NCBI RefSeq assembly: GCF_025399195.1
Contig: NW_026252097.1
Coordinates: 179,077-243,076 of the forward strand
DNA: 64,000 bases
Source of the DNA: Umbelopsis ramanniana AG
Taxonomy: Eukaryota; Mucoromycota; Umbelopsidomycetes; Umbelopsidales; Umbelopsidaceae
Reading direction: 5' to 3'
The translations under genes were made by a program, and so were the position numbers. The notes beneath the pieces were generated by a model that was not told the DNA's origin, made no database searches, and saw nothing but the letters and a program-made list of their open reading frames with translations. Within the stretch, counting starts at the first letter, position 1. Each line of letters opens with the position of its first letter. Below are positions 39,401 through 50,336 of the stretch, one piece after another.

Positions 39401-39981
39401 CTTGGGAATTTCGACGCTCGCATGTCAAAGCGCACAAATACTTTAGACCCATCATGGCTGCCGCGTCGACGTCGTTTTCAGGCGCATCCCTTGTACCACC
39501 CCTTCCTTCGGTTCGACCGCATCCCATAAAGCGATCGGAAACCCAATCAGAGCCAATGTTGTTCTCCGTGTTGACACCCACGGAGGAGAGCGAAATTACC
39601 TACACCTTACACGAAGGGTCACCTCAGCTTTCAGAAGAGATGCTGATCACACGGACCTGCATCGAAGATCATATGATGGTGACCTACATGAAAGCACTGC
39701 AACAGGTGTGGGAGAACTGCGTGCGCAAGCATCGCGAAACGCAGCCTGACGTCCCAACTCCAACCTCGAGCAAGGATCGCACCCATGCCACTCAGCCTAA
39801 TGTACCTGACCGTCCTCCTGCTTCCAATTTTGACCCTCTTGTACTTCCTATTCGATCCAAGACCTGCGTGCCTGACATGCAGCATAGTCCTTGGTCTCAA
39901 ACTGACAATGCCTCCGATCCATACCAGCATGAGCATCAACCCAGTTGGTTCTCGCGCTTGTTTACCAAACCAGCGCGATAG
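36469..39981 (+). CDS. C2-domain sn1-type diacylglycerol lipase-like protein
   Basis: About 1,030 residues from some eight exons. The N-terminus is polar, with MHKLNKAVDLRERVGD, then a probable C2 domain (DLLNMRTDVHVRRPVMRLRVG, GDWNEGFVF, FDLYDQPKKWGRKK) that would bind membranes. A Ser/Pro/Glu-rich linker follows (SPSESPSES repeats near 37735). The C-terminal half is a class 3 lipase: GIRGTWSLYDCITDL near the oxyanion hole, GHSLGGGSASLL with the nucleophile Ser, and CQDDIVGR with a candidate Asp. The intron at 38505-38572 is placed so that YLR joins AVQRSKSNREA in frame. sn1-type lipases of this group release fatty acid from diacylglycerol. The C-terminal tail of about 200 residues is disordered. 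Confidence 0.85.
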
Positions 39982-40168
39982 ATATTTAGAATAGCTATTT
40001 TACGTTATACCCTCCCTAGTACTCATCATTTCACTGTTCTCATTCATTGGCATAAACCCACGCACCGGTTTGAGACGTCGTTCAATGTTTTTACATATGG
40101 ATGTTTTTGTTTTATTGTGATTAAGGAAAGGGTCTTGTTTGGGGGAAATTTTTTGGTCTATGGTCTGT

Positions 40169-42113
40169 CTACAAGTTTCTAACACAGGCGTTGAAGAATT
40201 TTCGTGGGTTACCGTTGCTGGTGACCATTTTCTTCTTGAGCAGCATCTCGGATGGTTCTAATGGAGCAAAATAAAATAAATAAAATGTTTACATTGATTA
40301 TTTCGGATGGAGTCAGGCTTACCTTCAAACACCACTTGTGCCATGTGGTAGTAGTCAAGAACAGTCTTGGCCTCAGCGTCAGTGTAAGGCTTAATGTCCA
40401 ATCTCTCAACACCCTTGGCCAAGGCTATCGTCTCGGTAGGGAGTTGGCTATAGGCGTCTGGGACTTGCAAACCCAATGCAACTTCAAGGCCAAAGCTCTT
40501 GATGTTTGTGAGGTGGTCAGACATGGCTCCAACAACAGCGCCAGCTTTCTGTAGATCGCGCAAGGAGAGAGGTTAGGAACAGGGTCGGATTTCACGCGCT
40601 CGTCAGCCCAGTCACTTACGAATTGCTTGTTGCCGGCAAAGTAGTCCAAGATGGTGCGTGGAAGACGCAATCGGTGGGCATCAAGAACCTGAGAGTCGGT
40701 GTCGTGGTACGCGGTCTTGGTGTACAATGCGTTGATTTCATCCACAGCAAGAAGGGTAGGCGTGCTGTTGGTTTAAATGTGTGAGAAAATGAGACCTCAT
40801 GTGTGCGAAAACCCATTCATTCACTACATACCTAGTGTTGCCTGCCTCCTCTAAAAGTACCTCAAACACCTTTTGTGCTGTGTACTGATCCTTGATACCA
40901 ATATCTAAAAGCTTAGACAATGAGGTACCCTTCAAGGCTGAGTGTCGATCAATGTGATAATCCTTGGTCAAAAGGATCTGTAGGCAGAGTGGTTATGAGT
41001 GTGTTGCTTTCAACGATACAGTTTACGATGAGTAGAAGACATACCTCCTTCAAAATATGATCATTGACGTTTTTGATCTTTTGCAAAAGGCTGGAGGCCA
41101 AAGCAGGTTGTTCAAACTGATTGGAGCCTTGGATAGGTGCATAAGATGATGATCCATTGGTGTATACAGAAGCTATAATGCAATGATTAGGGGTCTGTCC
41201 ATTCAGTATGCCCCAATATGAGTATTTGTTCTTACCTGTTGGGATGTATATGACAAGCCACTTTCGGCTCAAGGCGAAGCTGACAGCCTGAAGCAAAACG
41301 GCACTGCGTCCACTTCCAAGCTCACCGGCTATTGTGAATTAGTAAAAAAAACCATCAGCGGTGCTCTTTTCCAATTGTTCAACGAGCATTAAAATGACTC
41401 TTACTCAATATGATTCGTGTTGATTCGCTAGATGCGGATGTAGCATTATCGATTTTGTTGACCAAGTCGAGGGAAGATTGGCGAGCGACGAGGGAGGCTT
41501 TGTTGAGCAGATTGAACTAAGAAAAAGAAATATATAAAAAACATTATGAATGGGAACAGGGATGGCACATCAAGTAAAAATGACCATTACCTCTTTCTCA
41601 AGAAACTTTGGGTATTTGAACACCTCCAGGCTGGTTGTAACATCTTCAGGAAGAGCAAAGACTTTGTTCAAAGCATCGTCCGTGATGAGTTCTGGAAGGA
41701 ACTCATTCATGTTGATGATAGGAGCAGATTTGTAGAACAATTCATTGTTCTTTCCTGCAGCAGAGACAGCAGCTGCCGACTATAAACAATTTAGGTGAGC
41801 TTACAGGTACCGACTACAAAAGTCGTGAAAAAAATATACTGACCTCAGCAGTTGTCTTTGTCTTTTGCTTGAAGCTCTTTGTTGCCTTTGGTTGTTGCTT
41901 AGCAGCTATTTGAAATAAATGGTCGAGAGGAGAGTAAAGGTTGACGGTGTTATTGAAAGTGACATGCAAAGGGTATTAGTGACACATGGTACGGTACGCA
42001 CCTTTGGCTAATGCCAAAGAAGAGGTTCTAAATGAGCGAACAGAGTAAAATTGTTGGACGTTGCAAAGAGGAGACGCTCCCTTGGAGGCCAATTGAATCA
42101 GTCGCCTGGACAT
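40169..42113 (-). CDS. RSM23: Mitochondrial ribosomal small-subunit protein mS29 (DAP3/Rsm23)
   Basis: A GTP-binding-fold protein of the mitoribosome head. ATG at 42111-42113 gives MSRRLIQLASKGASPLCN followed by FYSVRSFRTSSLALAK, an arginine/serine-rich presequence for mitochondria. Downstream exons give FKYPKFLEKE, the P-loop GELGSGRSAVLLQA, TLLAVDEINALY (Walker B-like), and the last exon PSEMLLKKKMVTSNGNPRKF, ending at 40169. Both the order and the C-terminal SNGNPRKF block fit DAP3. The P-loop has Arg where the Walker A Lys is expected (GxxGxGRS), so nucleotide binding may differ. About nine exons. Confidence 0.85.
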
Positions 42114-42344
42114 TTGGATTGATTCCTTCTGCAAACAAAAAATCGAATGCCTGTCTAAAAGTGGCCGGGAAATTCAGCAATACCATCTACAAGGACAAGC
42201 CACTGACGCACGTGACATGACTGCTGAATCGCGAAAGCCCTGCAGCAACAGCTTTACCAACAGACCTCACTTGAATATAAAAACCATTTTGATAATTTAT
42301 TTTTTTACAAGGGCTAAGTACAAGGACTAATAGTAACAAATTAA

Positions 42345-43947
42345 TTACAGCTCTTCGTGAATTCTACTCTGGTAGAATTCTTCAAGAGTGGAATGGAAAG
42401 TAGAGAGTGGGCATTTATTAGCAGCGGCGTCTTGAGCACTGGGTCTTCTGTTCCGCTTGGCATAATCAATGCGCTCTTCCTCCAGTAGTGCACCAAGGAC
42501 AGCTTTGCCGTCTGTCAAGTCGCTCAAATCTTCACCCGACCATTGGCTGACGCCGTATTTGAGGATAGCGTCAAATAAAATGTTGAGAGCTCGCTTGTTT
42601 TCTTCGTCTACTGTGCCTTCATATTCACGGCCATCAAAACATAGTGCATCCTTGGTCAAGCGGGCAGAGCTATTATCTAGGTAATAATGAAATGCGCGGT
42701 TTTCTCTATCGATTGGGGCTGAGCTGTTGGTAACCTGTTGACGGAAGCCTTGGTATCGCTTTTGCTTGAGTGGATATTCATTGCCAAATGTAGCTAGAAC
42801 GAGCCTATGTACAATGATATCGAAGCTACGCTGAGTAACAGGATGGGGGAATTTAAATATGTCCAGTAGTTTGATGGAATAATGGCTGGTCAAGCATGCT
42901 GCAGTATGACAGTCTCGGGTTGGAAATTCTTTCAGAAAAGCCTCAGTAAATTGGTCGGGACAAGGAAAAGTTTTATACAAGGTAAGACAACCACTGTCTC
43001 TCAGACATCGGCAGATGATATTGCTGGCAATGGCGCTGACGTCAAAAGGCAGTACTAGTTTGCTCATGACGAGCGTATGTACGGATTCCTGATCATTGGG
43101 TGCATTGGTACTGAGGTATTCCGGTGAGATGATTTTTTCAAATACCTCATTGACGGTGTGGGGTTGGATATCCAGATTGCAAGTGTCGTACAGGACCTGC
43201 AGTGCATGGGCGACTTGATCGACAGTGTATTTTTGGGTATAGGTAGAACAACCAACTTTTGTAAACAGTGTCACGAAATCTCGGGTACGTGAAATGTTCC
43301 TGAGCGTGAATCCATTTTTGCGAATAATATCAAAGGCATCCGGTGCTAGAATAATCAGCCGAAGGATCAAGAGAAGGTCATTGTCCTTGATGCCTAAGGT
43401 GACAGGCACATAGTCTATAGATACAGTCAGATAAGAAGCTTAAGCAAATGTAGAAATTTTCAAAATGCGACTACTCACCAGTGGAGGAGACTATGTCATG
43501 AAGCTCAGTGTGAAGTTGGTCTAGTTCATATCGATCTTGCGTTTGCTCAATCCTTTCAAGCAGCGCAGACACCAATTGGGATTCGTCTTCAGCCGAATCG
43601 AAGCGGGGCCCGAAGCGTGCAACGGCCTGACGTTCAATAATGTCAAGTGATTGTTTGGAGCAGTGAAGCATGCCCTGGTAGTAGCCGCTTTCCAGCTTCT
43701 GGACAAAGTGTCGAGGGAGGGAGCATCCATTGTCCAATAGAATTTGAGTGACTTTAGGCGAAGGCATCATCACAGGCTCCAATACCTGTGATTCAAAGCA
43801 ATTGCCATAAAGTACCAATAAGCGGCGGGCAATACAAACTGGGTCTTGGGTTATTTGATAGAATTGATGATTGACCAGCGAGAGTGGGTAAGGGTCTTTG
43901 ATATGGCAGAATATATCGGTAATAACATCGTATGGTAGAGAGTTCAT
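42345..43947 (-). CDS. F-box-like protein
   Basis: Two exons joined by a 63-base GT-AG intron near 43480-43418 (SSTD then YVPVTLG), about 510 residues. The N-terminus MNSLPYDVITDIFCHIKDP with LSLVNHQFYQI fits an F-box, which would dock on Skp1 and recruit a substrate for ubiquitination. The rest is mostly helical, without Leu-rich or WD repeats that I can see; an acidic EEERIDYAKRNRRPS stretch lies near the C-terminus. Substrate unknown. The gene is head to head with the bZIP gene, with about 600 bases between the ATGs. Confidence 0.7.
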
Positions 43948-44270
43948 GGTTGTGTAATAAGAAGAAGATCAACGGGTTTCAGGGCTTCTTTAAAAGCTTT
44001 GAATTCGACAACATGATGATTCCATGACGTTTTAGAGTTTGGTTCCCAGGATGAGGCGATTGAAATAAGCGTGTATTGAGAGATGTGGCTTAGTGATTAC
44101 GGAACACCGGCCAATCAAGATTTGCTTAGAGATCAAGGTACCTCCGATCTATAAAATCATTTTCCCATGGATTGTTTTCCTTTGCTTTTCTTCTTCAACA
44201 CACTTCTTTAATTATTTTTTGTTTGACCTTTTATAACCCACCTGCTACTTTATCTTCATTCTAACTCAAG

Positions 44271-44288
44271 ATGATCGTCATCGTTTAA
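44271..44288 (+). other. Upstream ORF 1 in the bZIP leader
   Basis: ATG ATC GTC ATC GTT TAA, five codons plus stop, 258 bases before the bZIP stop-free start region. Very short, well spaced upstream ORFs of this kind are the hallmark of GCN4-type translational control (family knowledge); use here is inferred. Confidence 0.6.
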
Positions 44289-44320
44289 ATCTCGTGTCTC
44301 CTCTCAGTATCTCTTATCTT

Positions 44321-44446
44321 ATGTACTCTCAGAAAAGCTCTCAACATCTCTCTATGTCCTGTCTCAACAATCCAAATATGCCTTTCTTCTCATATACTAC
44401 CGATACACCATCAACCACCACCCGAAAGAAACAAACTGAACAATAA
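44321..44446 (+). other. Upstream ORF 2 in the bZIP leader
   Basis: A 41-codon upstream ORF starting ATG TAC TCT CAG and ending CAA TAA, 99 bases before the bZIP ATG. It contains two further in-frame ATGs. It lies far enough downstream of upstream ORF 1 to act as the inhibitory element in a reinitiation scheme. Confidence 0.6.
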
Positions 44447-44545
44447 TTATCCAGATTAAATTAAACAAAAAAAAGCAAGATATATCCAAAGTCTACCACC
44501 CACCCCAGCTCCAGCTCCCACCCCGACCGTATCCATAAATCCATC

Positions 44546-45373
44546 ATGAATAATACAACACACCACCCCATCATTGCCATGACGAATCCTCTCGGGTTCA
44601 CCGACCTTTTTAGTGGAATGCCTACTGATACTGGCAAATCTGCTAGTTTTGACTCTCTCCTCGATGCTTGGCTTGCCAATGACCTGACTCAAGCCGGCCT
44701 CCTCCCTCCTGTTAAGGAAGAAGTCACCTCACCATTCCTCGTATCCTCCCCTCTGACTGCTAGTCCTACCAATGAATCCGTCTCGGATTGCTCTCAAGGC
44801 TCAACTCCTCCATCCAGCGCTAACAGTGTCATGGAGGTTGCCTTCAACGACCCTTTTGTCGCCCTTTTCCCCGACATTGGTATGGCGCCGGCTGCTGTTA
44901 TGCCTCCCAGGCAAAAGGCTCTCGCTCCTCGCATAGCCCCCAAGCCCGCTTTGATTGCTCCCAAGCCACCGACTCCTATTGCCCCACGGCCTATGATGAG
45001 TCCCGTGGTCATCCCTGATGCCTCGAGATTATCTTCCTACACCGGCAAACGTGCACGCGATCATCGCCTCAACAGCACTTCAAGCAGCAGCAGTGGTTCA
45101 GATGAACCCGATGAAATTGCTCTCAAGCGTCAGAAGAATACGGATGCTGCCAGACGGTCTCGTCTGAAGAAGCTCGTCAAGATGGAAACCCTTGAAACCC
45201 AAGTTTCTGAGCTGGAAGCTGACAACTCCAAACTCAACACCCGTGTTGCTGTTCTGGAATCTGAAAAGAATGGCCTTGAAGCCAAGGAACGTTCGCTTGA
45301 GGAGCGTGTTCGTAACCTTGAAGCTCAATTGGCCGAAGCCCATAAGGCTCTTACTTCTATCAACAAACATTAA
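44546..45373 (+). CDS. GCN4: Gcn4/Cpc1-like bZIP transcription factor
   Basis: 275 residues, intronless. The C-terminus has the basic region QKNTDAARRSRLKKL (the N-x-x-A-A-x-x-S-R signature of the Gcn4/AP-1 group, around residues 195-210), followed directly by a leucine zipper with Leu at the fourth position of seven successive heptads (METL, VSEL, NSKL, VAVL, KNGL, ERSL, VRNL). That zipper is longer than the four to five heptads of yeast Gcn4. The N-terminus has acidic-hydrophobic patches (SFDSLLDAWL, FNDPFVALFPDIG) that look like activation domains, and a Pro-rich centre. By family it would bind TGACTCA-type sites and activate amino acid biosynthesis in starvation; the upstream ORFs support this. 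Confidence 0.88.
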   Translation: MNNTTHHPIIAMTNPLGFTDLFSGMPTDTGKSASFDSLLDAWLANDLTQAGLLPPVKEEVTSPFLVSSPLTASPTNESVSDCSQGSTPPSSANSVMEVAFNDPFVALFPDIGMAPAAVMPPRQKALAPRIAPKPALIAPKPPTPIAPRPMMSPVVIPDASRLSSYTGKRARDHRLNSTSSSSSGSDEPDEIALKRQKNTDAARRSRLKKLVKMETLETQVSELEADNSKLNTRVAVLESEKNGLEAKERSLEERVRNLEAQLAEAHKALTSINKH

Positions 45374-45629
45374 AAGGCCATGAGTTTTTTTTATTTTTCT
45401 ATTCTCTCATCCATTCATCAGCATTTTTCAATATCATTATTTCCTCATCATGAGTGTGTTTACCTCTTTATTTTTTAAACCAGAGAATAAATGAAAAAAA
45501 TTTCAGTGAATCCCAAAAACAGTGAAAATAAATTCACTGACAGAAATCGTCGCTCGACTGGTTTTTTTTTTTCTCTACGTTCATCAGCTAACAATTTTCT
45601 AGCCGAGGGTGTTCTCCGTTTAAAATACC

Positions 45630-48064
45630 ATGACCAATAGTAAACGAAAGAAGAAGGCTGAGAAGAAGGCTAAGAAGCAACTTGGCCAAGCACCACAACC
45701 GACAGCTCCACCGCCCGAGGCACAGCCGGGAAGTATAACAGAACAGCTTGCCATTGCTGTACCGTCTCCCATGGTCCAGGATGAACCAACGCCATGTGCG
45801 TCATCCCAAGAACCTCCTGCTCTCAACCATGCATCTCATCTACTTTCCCCGGACGCCGCACCCAGTCCGCAGCTTAGCCAGACCAGTGACTACCATCCTG
45901 AGGTGTCCGAGGACAAGTTGGTGGAAGCTTTACAGCAGCACTTGGTGGTGGAAGAGCACGATGATACAAACACGACGAGTGCTACAGAGCCAGTGGTAGC
46001 GCCTGAAACAGTAGCTCCCATTCCGTACCACCTGCAAGGCGCTCATGTCACAAGTGATATTTACAAGATGTCAAACGAGCTCGCACAAAAGCCTTTGACT
46101 CGATCCAAGTCCACTACCAATATGCAAGAGCAAGTTGAGCAAGACCGCCAACTGGATGACCCTGTTTTAGATAATGTAGGTCGTCCCGGTGGGTTCCGTC
46201 GTTACTACGTAGATCAACAGCAGCGCCAAACCGAGATCGACTTGCCGCAGGAAGACGTCTTGAGTACGACGGGTTCTCGTTATGGTGCGGTTTCATCGCC
46301 TATTCCACCCCCTCTCAAGCGCACTCGTCATTTCCTGGAGTTTGTTGCCGTCAATCAGTACAGAAATATGTATGATTCGTTCGCTGGTGAATATCTTGTG
46401 GATGAAGATGAAGGAGAGACAGACGAAGAGGCTGCCATCCATCGCCCATCCTTGGAAAGAGCACCTTTGCTTGGCCGCAAACACTCCTTTGTGGCTGACA
46501 AGGATAAGGCATCCACTTCCAAGACATTTTTCTTACTTCTCAAAGCAGTGAGTACGCCGTGTCATGCTACATCGAAACATGCCTATCTAACCGTGTTTGA
46601 TTTGATCCCACTAGTTTGTTGGCTCGGGTATCCTGTTCCTCCCCAAGGCGTAAGTCAGCGAAAGGCTTTTTTTTTTTTTCAGTTTATGATATGGGCTCCT
46701 ACAGCTAACACCATCTGGCCCCATTTTCAGCTTTATGAATGGAGGCGTTCTTTTTTCAGCCATCATGTTGTGGGTCGTAGCATTTGTTAGTTTGATCTCG
46801 TTCTTGTTGTTGATCAAGTGCAAAGATTATGTGGTTGGAGGTTTTGGTGATATCGGCGAGGCAACCTACGGCAGATGGATGCGTGTTGCTGTTTTGATGT
46901 CTATCACTCTCTCTCAGGTAAATGTTAACGTATATGCACGTTGATTACATCGGCATAAACTAACATCCTTTTCATTATGACCACTTTGCTTCTCTAGCTT
47001 GGTTTTGTCGCCGGTGCATCCAGCTTCATTGCCGAAAACTTGAGCAAAGCTGTCCATGATATCAACCCAAATATTTACATCTCACCTGGCATGTTTTTGG
47101 TCATCTCGGCGGTTATCATGGCTCCACTGGTGTTGATTCGTAAGATCGCAAAGTTGTCGTTCGCAGCTGTGATTGCCGATGTTTTGATCGTCTTGGGTTT
47201 GATCACCCTCGTATGCTCCGACGTCATGGACCTTCTTTACAATAATAAGGTGGAAGGAGATACTCGATGGTTAGCTCCGGGTCCCAATGTAGAGTGGATA
47301 TTCAACCACTACGATTATGCAGTGTTCATTGGTACCGCTATCTATGCATTTGAAGGCATCGGTAAGTTTTAAACGGAGTGAGGTTCTGCAGTTGAATTGG
47401 ATGTTGTCTAACACTGAGGCATACTCTGCACAGGCTTGATCATACCCATTCGTGACGCTATGAAGCATCCCGAACATTTCCCAAGGGTCCTTGTTACTGT
47501 AATGTTTATCGTTGCCACCGTGCTGACTCTTATTGGAGGCTTGGGGTATATTGCCAACGGATCGCGTACCGAAACCGTAGCTTTGCTCAACCTGCCCAAC
47601 AACTGGATATCCCATACCATTCAAATCATGTATGCTATTGCCATGCTGTTGTCCAACCCACTCACCTTCTTCCCCGCCGTGCGTATCATTGAGCAGGGTC
47701 TGTTTGGATATCAAACCGGACGTCACGACAATAAGATCAAATGGGCCAAGAATGGCCTTCGCATTTCCTTATTGCTTTTGACCCTTGTGGTCGCCTGGGC
47801 AGCTTCGCAGCAACTAGACAAGTTTATCAGTTTGCTCGGATCAGTTTGCTGGTAGGTTATAGTATGATGACCCGTGCTGGTTATTGAATCGTGTGCTCAC
47901 CCCTCTCTCTTCCTAGTTCGCCATTGAGTTTGATCTTCCCACCTTTGTTCCATTACAAAGTGGCTGCTCATAAACGCTGGCAGAAAATCATGGACTTGAC
48001 CTTGGCCACAGCAGGTGTGGGTGCCATGATCTTTACCCTGACTCAAACCATCAAGGCACCATAA
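45630..48064 (+). CDS. AVT3: Vacuolar-type amino acid transporter (AVT3/AVT4, SLC36-like)
   Basis: About 680 residues from seven or so exons. The N-terminal 300 residues are cytosolic-type: Lys-rich start (KRKKKAEKKAKKQ), then acidic and Pro-rich, as in AVT3/4 proteins. The transport core begins FLLLKAFVGSGILFLPKAF, the classic first helix of the AAAP family, which is rebuilt only when the introns after KA (46548) and PKA are removed. About eleven hydrophobic segments follow (for example FLVISAVIMAPLVLI, ISLLLLTLVVAWAAS). Family members export amino acids from the vacuole. The gene lies directly downstream of the bZIP regulator, though shared control is only a guess. Confidence 0.88.
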
Positions 48065-48355
48065 GCCGTGCCAAGTCTTGCCATGTTTTTTTTTGCTTAT
48101 TGAACCCTTCACAAAAGTTTATAACGGTTATGATACATGTAGATGTTTATTGATTCGTTCTGTTCCGTTCCGTTCCATTTTGTTCTGTTTCTGTAGTTTT
48201 GCCTTGTTATTATCAAAAGAAAGACAGAGGAAGTTGAAAAAGATAATCGAATATCATCAATGCACAGTTAGCGCGGCTGCTGATGATAGATAAATATGAA
48301 GCATTTAAATAGTGTACAAAGAAGTAATATTACAAGCTTGCACGAAACCTCCACT
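48065..48355. other. Convergent 3' spacer, transporter to hydrolase
   Basis: Short interval between convergent stops. A run of GTTCCGTTCCGTTCC-like pentamers lies near 48158-48178. No gene. Confidence 0.5.
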
Positions 48356-50158
48356 CTACACTTCCACTAACGGAACCTCGCCTGGCAATACCCACTTGGC
48401 GGTGCGTCCCATGGCCTCAAACACATAGTCAAAGTAGCCGACTACAGGAAGAGATAGATGCATTAGGCCACGGCCATTCAGCTTAATGGGATGTGCTGGA
48501 ATACTTACCGTTGTTGTGATGAGCATAGGTGAGTACAGCAAGTTTGACATCAGGGTTGCGGTGATGTTGGTACACAGAAACTTCGTTGGGGATCGTAACG
48601 TTTTTGATATTCGGGTCGTTGGCCAGCCATTCGTCACTGTAAAGGACCTCTGCTTCCAGTCCATAAATAGCACGATGGAATAATTTCTGAGAGTTGTGCC
48701 CAGGAATCTCAAAGTCCACAGCACCGTAAATGATAAGAATTGGACAGTCTACGTACTGAAGGAGAGGCTACCATTAGCCGGCCAGGCCCATCTCATTGTT
48801 TTCTGGCAAACCTTACCTGAATTCTAGACAAGGAATCAAATTGATGAACCATTCTGCTCTTCAGCCATTCTGTTTTGAAAAACATTGTCAGTGACATGTG
48901 AAGATGAAAGCCTTGACCTTTAGGTCACACCTACTTTGGACGGGAGGAAATAGCTTGATGGGAGCAAAAAATGGGATGTATTTGAGAGCACGGTACTCGA
49001 AGAGAAGAGTGGGAAGGGAGCTGTAGGCTGCTTTCAAGATCAGTGCCTTGGGAGGATTGCCTAATTAGAGGATGTAATCAGTGGCCAACCCTTTGCATAC
49101 CTTTCCATTACATTCAATCACGACAAGTCTCACCATTTCTCGATAGCTCATATGCAAGCGACGTGGCAATACCCGTTCCTAGATAGTACACCATCAGTAT
49201 TACGCCGACAGCACTCCTGATGAGCACAAAACGCAACTTACCGAGCGAATGACCGATAATTGAGATTTTATCGTTTGGTACTACCAGCAGGCGCATGTGT
49301 TAATCAATGGGCCCCAATCCTATCCCGGCTCAACAACCATCTCAATTACCTCCACGTTGTCGTAGCCAATCCCATGTTGCTCTAGCATCCATACGGAGGC
49401 CTTCTTCTGAAGGTGTACCGTCCGAATTTCCAAATCCTCGGTAATCTATAGCGATAACGTTGACGTTGGGAAATTTATCCCCAATTTTCTGTAACCCAAG
49501 CATTAGCACATGTGACATCATACCACGACCCCAATCCATCCACATACCTTGTACAAGTCTACACGCCAAGGAGCAGCTCTGTTGCCAGCATTGCCATGGA
49601 AGTAAATGACGGTTTCGTAGTCAGGGTTACCAAGAGCCAGGTCATATATGGCATCCTGCATCCTGTCTTTTGACCGGTAGCGAAGTTGTTGGCCCATGTA
49701 GTAATGCGACGGCAAAAAGTGCCAAGCTCCGATACTGGTTCCATCCTCTGCTGATATATGAATGTTTCGAACCTTGTTATCTGTTGTAGTAAGGGCAAGG
49801 TCAATTGAGCATGCCGAGTACAGCGTTCTCGTCATAGTGACTACATACGGCCAAATCCAAAGTACTCGGGTGTATCAAAATCGGTGAAGAAGGGAAAGTT
49901 TATCCAATGGAGATAGACAGCCCTACACAATGAAAACCTCGGTTAATCGTTTCCACTACATATAAAGCAGGCCTGCACGGGGAGGAGCACATACCAACGT
50001 TGCGGGGCTGGAAAGCTCAAGAACAAGACAATGGCCTACAGAGGATGCATTAGCGTGGTTAATGTGCTGCATGATGGCATGGCAGCGGTTCTTACAGCAT
50101 AGCCAGCAACAATGGCGGTGGTTACCAACACCAATTGGTGGATAATATTGGCAACCAT
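48356..50158 (-). CDS. ABHD12/Bem46-like alpha/beta hydrolase, membrane-anchored
   Basis: The ATG at 50156-50158 begins MVANIIHQLVLVTTAIVAGYA, a membrane anchor; a longer frame upstream has only GTG. After several exons come VRNIHISAEDGTSIGAWHF, then TVIYFHGNAGNRAA (oxyanion HGN), AIDYRGFGNSDGTPSEEG, IIGHSLGTGIA with the nucleophile Ser, and CPILIIYGAVDFEIPGHNS with the acid Asp and, later, TYAHHNN with the catalytic His. This is the order in ABHD12/ABHD13/Bem46. The animal relative cleaves lysophosphatidylserine; the fungal role is less clear. About ten exons; the last ends EVPLVEV at 48356. Confidence 0.85.
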
Positions 50159-50336
50159 GGAAAGAAGGCGTGAGGGTCCTGTGGTTGTGCCTGATTGCTG
50201 CCAATGGGCAATCTGCGCTGGATTGATTGGCTGGTGTTCGCCCCTGACCCTAGCCGCGGAACTGCAGGCGTTAAATTTAGTTGCTCTCACTTAGCCACGC
50301 TATCAATAACTTTTTCTCTCTCTCTCTTCATAAAAA

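Larger units (their letters stand above)
43948..44545. promoter_or_regulatory. Divergent promoter and long leader of the bZIP gene
   Basis: CCAAT at 44111 and TATAAAA at 44150-44156 lie about 390 bases before the bZIP ATG, so the leader is long and contains upstream ORFs. A second TATAA-like run lies near 44231. A 14-codon upstream ORF at 44167-44211 lies so close to the first TATA that it may precede the transcription start. Confidence 0.55.

Noticed and set aside
44167-44211. A third upstream ORF of 14 codons before the bZIP gene
   Set aside because: It begins only 11 bases after the TATA box, so it probably lies outside the transcript; not listed as a separate feature.
48156-48190. GTTCCGTTCCGTTCC-like pentamer run
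   Set aside because: Too short and irregular to call a satellite or functional element; probably slippage in a 3' flank.
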